From an uncultured Prevotella sp. (GTDB taxonomy: Bacteria; Bacteroidota; Bacteroidia; Bacteroidales; Bacteroidaceae): a DNA stretch of 64,000 nucleotides. Below are positions 62,123 to 64,000 of the stretch, one piece after another (position 1 is the first letter of the stretch; every line of letters begins with the position of its first letter). Position numbers and translations under genes: made by a program. The notes beneath the pieces are model-generated. The model was given only the letters and a program-made list of their open reading frames with translations. It was not told the origin of the DNA and searched no databases. The DNA is taken from assembly GCA_944320355.1 (NCBI GenBank), contig CALUHC010000039.1, positions 21,448 to 85,447 of the forward strand, given 5' to 3'.

Positions 62123-63493
62123 ATGGAAATATTCCTGATTCGCGTGTTGCAGTTCATGCTCGCAATATCGCTGTTGGTCCTTCTGCACGAAGGGGGACAT
62201 TTTTTCTTTGCCCGTCTTTTCGGCATCCGCGTCGAAAAGTTCTACCTTTTCTTCGACCCCTGGTTCCACCTTTTCGAGTTCAAGCCCAAGAACAGCCACA
62301 CCACGTATGGCATGGGCTGGCTTCCGCTTGGGGGATATTGCAAGATTGCGGGTATGATAGACGAGAGTTTCGACACCGAGCAGATGAAGCAGCCGCCACA
62401 GCCGTGGGAGTTCCGCACCAAGCCGGCGTGGCAGCGGTTGCTTGTCATGGTGGGCGGCGTGCTCGTCAACTTCCTCCTTGCGCTCTTCATCTACTCCATG
62501 ATACTCTTCCATTGGGGCGACACCTACATCCCGGTGAGGAACATGACGCACGGAATGGTGTTCAATGCCGATGCGAAGAGCCTCGGGTTCAAGGACGGCG
62601 ACATACTGATAGGCACAGAGAAGGGTGAGTTCAAGGACTACAACGCCGACCTCTTCCGCGACATAGCCGGTGCCACGCGTGTTGACATTGTGCGCGGCGG
62701 CAAGCCTATGAGCATATCTCTGCCGGGCGACCTCAACCTGCTCGATATGCTTCAGAAGCAGCCTGCCTTTGTGCGTCCGCTCATACCTGCCGACGTGGAC
62801 AGCGTCATACCCGGTTCGGCGGCAGCGCGCGCCGGGCTGAGGGCAGGCGACCGCATGGTGGCTGTCAACGGCGTGAAAGTCAATTCGTGGGCCGCTTTCA
62901 CCGATGAGATGGGACGGCAGAGCGATGTCCTGGCCGTGGCCAAGACCTCGGCCGACAGCATGAAGGCGCGCCGGGTCACCATTGTGTTTTCTCGCGCCGG
63001 GCAGGCCGACACGGCCGGAGTGGTGCTCTCGCCGGATTTGAAGTTCGGGTTTTACTACAAGTCGCTATATGACATCTACCAGCCCGTCACCATCGAGTAC
63101 GGCTTTTGGGAGAGCTTCCCTGCCGGAGTGGTATATGGCGTTGACGTGCTCAGAGGTTACGTCAGCGACATGAAGTACGTCTTCACGCCCGACGGGGCCA
63201 AGTCGCTCGGCGGATTCGGGGCCATAGGCAGCCTCTTCCCGCCCACGTGGGACTGGTACCTGTTCTGGAAGATGACCGCCTTCCTCAGCATCATCCTCGC
63301 CTTCATGAACATATTGCCCATCCCCGCGCTCGACGGCGGCCACGTGCTCTTCTTGCTCTACGAGATGATAACGCGTCGCAAGCCCAGCGAAACGTTCATG
63401 ATTCGCGCCGAGTACGTAGGCTTTGCCATATTGATTCTGCTCATGCTTGTGGCCAACATGAACGACATCCTGCGCTGGCTCGGCTATATGTAG
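62123..63493 (+). CDS. rseP: RIP metalloprotease RseP
   Basis: A 456-residue site-2 intramembrane zinc protease. The HExxH motif is LLHEGGHFFFARL (His22, Glu23, His26) in the first helix; the PDZ region spans about residues 215-300 (IPGSAAARAGLRAGDRMVAV); the second active motif is NILPIPALDGGHVLF near the C-terminus with the metal-binding Asp. It cleaves anti-sigma factors or signal-peptide remnants in the membrane. Last gene of the tsaB-rseP run and followed by a terminator. Confidence 0.95.
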   Translation: MEIFLIRVLQFMLAISLLVLLHEGGHFFFARLFGIRVEKFYLFFDPWFHLFEFKPKNSHTTYGMGWLPLGGYCKIAGMIDESFDTEQMKQPPQPWEFRTKPAWQRLLVMVGGVLVNFLLALFIYSMILFHWGDTYIPVRNMTHGMVFNADAKSLGFKDGDILIGTEKGEFKDYNADLFRDIAGATRVDIVRGGKPMSISLPGDLNLLDMLQKQPAFVRPLIPADVDSVIPGSAAARAGLRAGDRMVAVNGVKVNSWAAFTDEMGRQSDVLAVAKTSADSMKARRVTIVFSRAGQADTAGVVLSPDLKFGFYYKSLYDIYQPVTIEYGFWESFPAGVVYGVDVLRGYVSDMKYVFTPDGAKSLGGFGAIGSLFPPTWDWYLFWKMTAFLSIILAFMNILPIPALDGGHVLFLLYEMITRRKPSETFMIRAEYVGFAILILLMLVANMNDILRWLGYM

Positions 63494-63514
63494 CACTCTC
63501 AGGGAGAGAGTAAG

Positions 63515-63573
63515 AAGCAGGCGCGAGGGCAAGGGCGCATCAGCCGCACCCCGGTCTTGCGCCTGCTTTTTTT
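63515..63573 (+). terminator. Terminator after rseP
   Basis: AAGCAGGCGC and GCGCCTGCTT form the outer stem; seven T's follow. It is 22 bp beyond the stop. Confidence 0.8.
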
Positions 63574-63579
63574 ATTTTT

Positions 63580-63839
63580 AGAAGCTGTTTGTATTTTGTC
63601 AACTCGGCAGAGAAAGAACCGACTTTTGATAAAATCAAAACGGGACTGTGCCAAAATGTAGTTGAAAGGAGTTAACTGAAGTCAGACGACCTATCGGTCG
63701 CTGGAAGTTAACGGGCAATGGCTTGGAAATCAGCAACAAAACATACGTCTGTTAACTCCAGATAACTTCGGGCGAAGCCTCAACTCCAGTTAACTCCATT
63801 TTGACACAGTCTCCTTTTGATAAAATCAAAGCAGCTTCT
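63580..63839. mobile_element. Element with AGAAGCTGTTTgTATTTTGT ends, split by family B
   Basis: Left AGAAGCTGTTTGTATTTTG and right AAAATCAAAGCAGCTTCTT are inverted ends as at 16903 and 18713. A complete family B element (63645-63810) interrupts it between AAAATCAAAACGGG and CTCCTTTTGATAAAAT. Confidence 0.6.
63645..63810. mobile_element. MITE-like element, family B, copy 3
   Basis: 166 bp with ends ACTGTGCCAAAATGTAGTT and CTCCATTTTGACACAGT. Internal GTTAACTGAAGTCAGACGAC and ACAAAACATACGTCTGTTAA match the other copies. Confidence 0.8.
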
Positions 63840-63847
63840 TGGTCTTT

Positions 63848-64000
63848 AACCCAAATCGGTCATTAGAGTCCAAAGTGATTTCGTCTTGCCGGCGTGCAGA
63901 TTGACAGTCGCCTTTGTCGAAGGCGTAGCGGGCTACGTCGAGACAAAGCGGCAGACAAGATGCCGCTGGCAGGGCGAAAGCACTTGGAAAGCCTGAAAAG
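63848..64000. mobile_element. MITE-like element, family A, copy 3, cut by window end
   Basis: Starts AACCCAAATCGGTCATTAG and continues as the reverse complement of the copies at 17090 and 48701, closest to the latter. The far end is beyond the window. Confidence 0.8.

Overview
The window reads as chromosome of a GC-rich member of the Bacteroidales, most likely Prevotellaceae. Evidence: promoters fit the Bacteroidetes type (TTTG, about 19 bp, TAnnTTTG), Shine-Dalgarno sites are mostly absent, and the gene set includes DUF4251, DUF4290, DUF4834, a NigD-like lipoprotein, an N-succinyl/acetylornithine carbamoyltransferase and a large surface lipoprotein of the type often labelled 'PL29 lyase N-terminal domain'. 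The species call is inference from gene content only.

Layout. 1-9.3 kb: end of ispG, an anaerobic sulfatase maturase, an HhH protein, a sodium symporter, VanZ, CYTH, a 47-residue membrane protein, prfB and a long-chain acyl-CoA ligase. 10-15.9 kb: outer-membrane block (OmpA-like protein, lipoprotein, 1392-residue surface lipoprotein). 15.9-17.6 kb: gene-free repeat nest, then rpmH. 17.9-25.1 kb: DUF4251, the phospholipid operon psd-pssA-DUF4834, divergent dnaE, trxA. 25.7-28.6 kb: a decaying operon in which a DMT-type transporter and a response regulator are frameshifted and a histidine kinase is fused in frame to the tail of a methyltransferase. 29-38 kb: XRE-cupin regulator with an AMP-forming ligase, proB-proA-argF' (proline and arginine synthesis), a four-helix/zinc-finger protein, a threonine-aldolase-like enzyme and a NigD-like lipoprotein. 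38.8-43 kb: envelope/ribosome operon (PASTA protein, rluD-like, ddl, acyltransferase). 43.4-48 kb: surface-polysaccharide block (two near-duplicate GT2 genes, a flippase, a divergent GT4). 49-63.5 kb: metG, a TPR lipoprotein, a TlpA-like lipoprotein, comM, tRNA-Leu, tsaB, DUF4290, murA, rimM, dxr, rseP. ispG at one end and dxr at the other show the MEP isoprenoid route; murA, ddl, flippase and glycosyltransferases serve the envelope.

The most unusual content is not a protein system. Ten intergenic loci carry arrays of four or five imperfect palindromes (core GCRAAACGGSNCGTTTYGC) repeated with an exact 22-nt period. They fall into flank-defined subfamilies and occupy nearly every gene-free stretch over 400 bp. 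Three further families of MITE-like elements, some nested in one another, fill the same gaps. I do not recognise the array family as a named element. It is the best candidate here for something undescribed.
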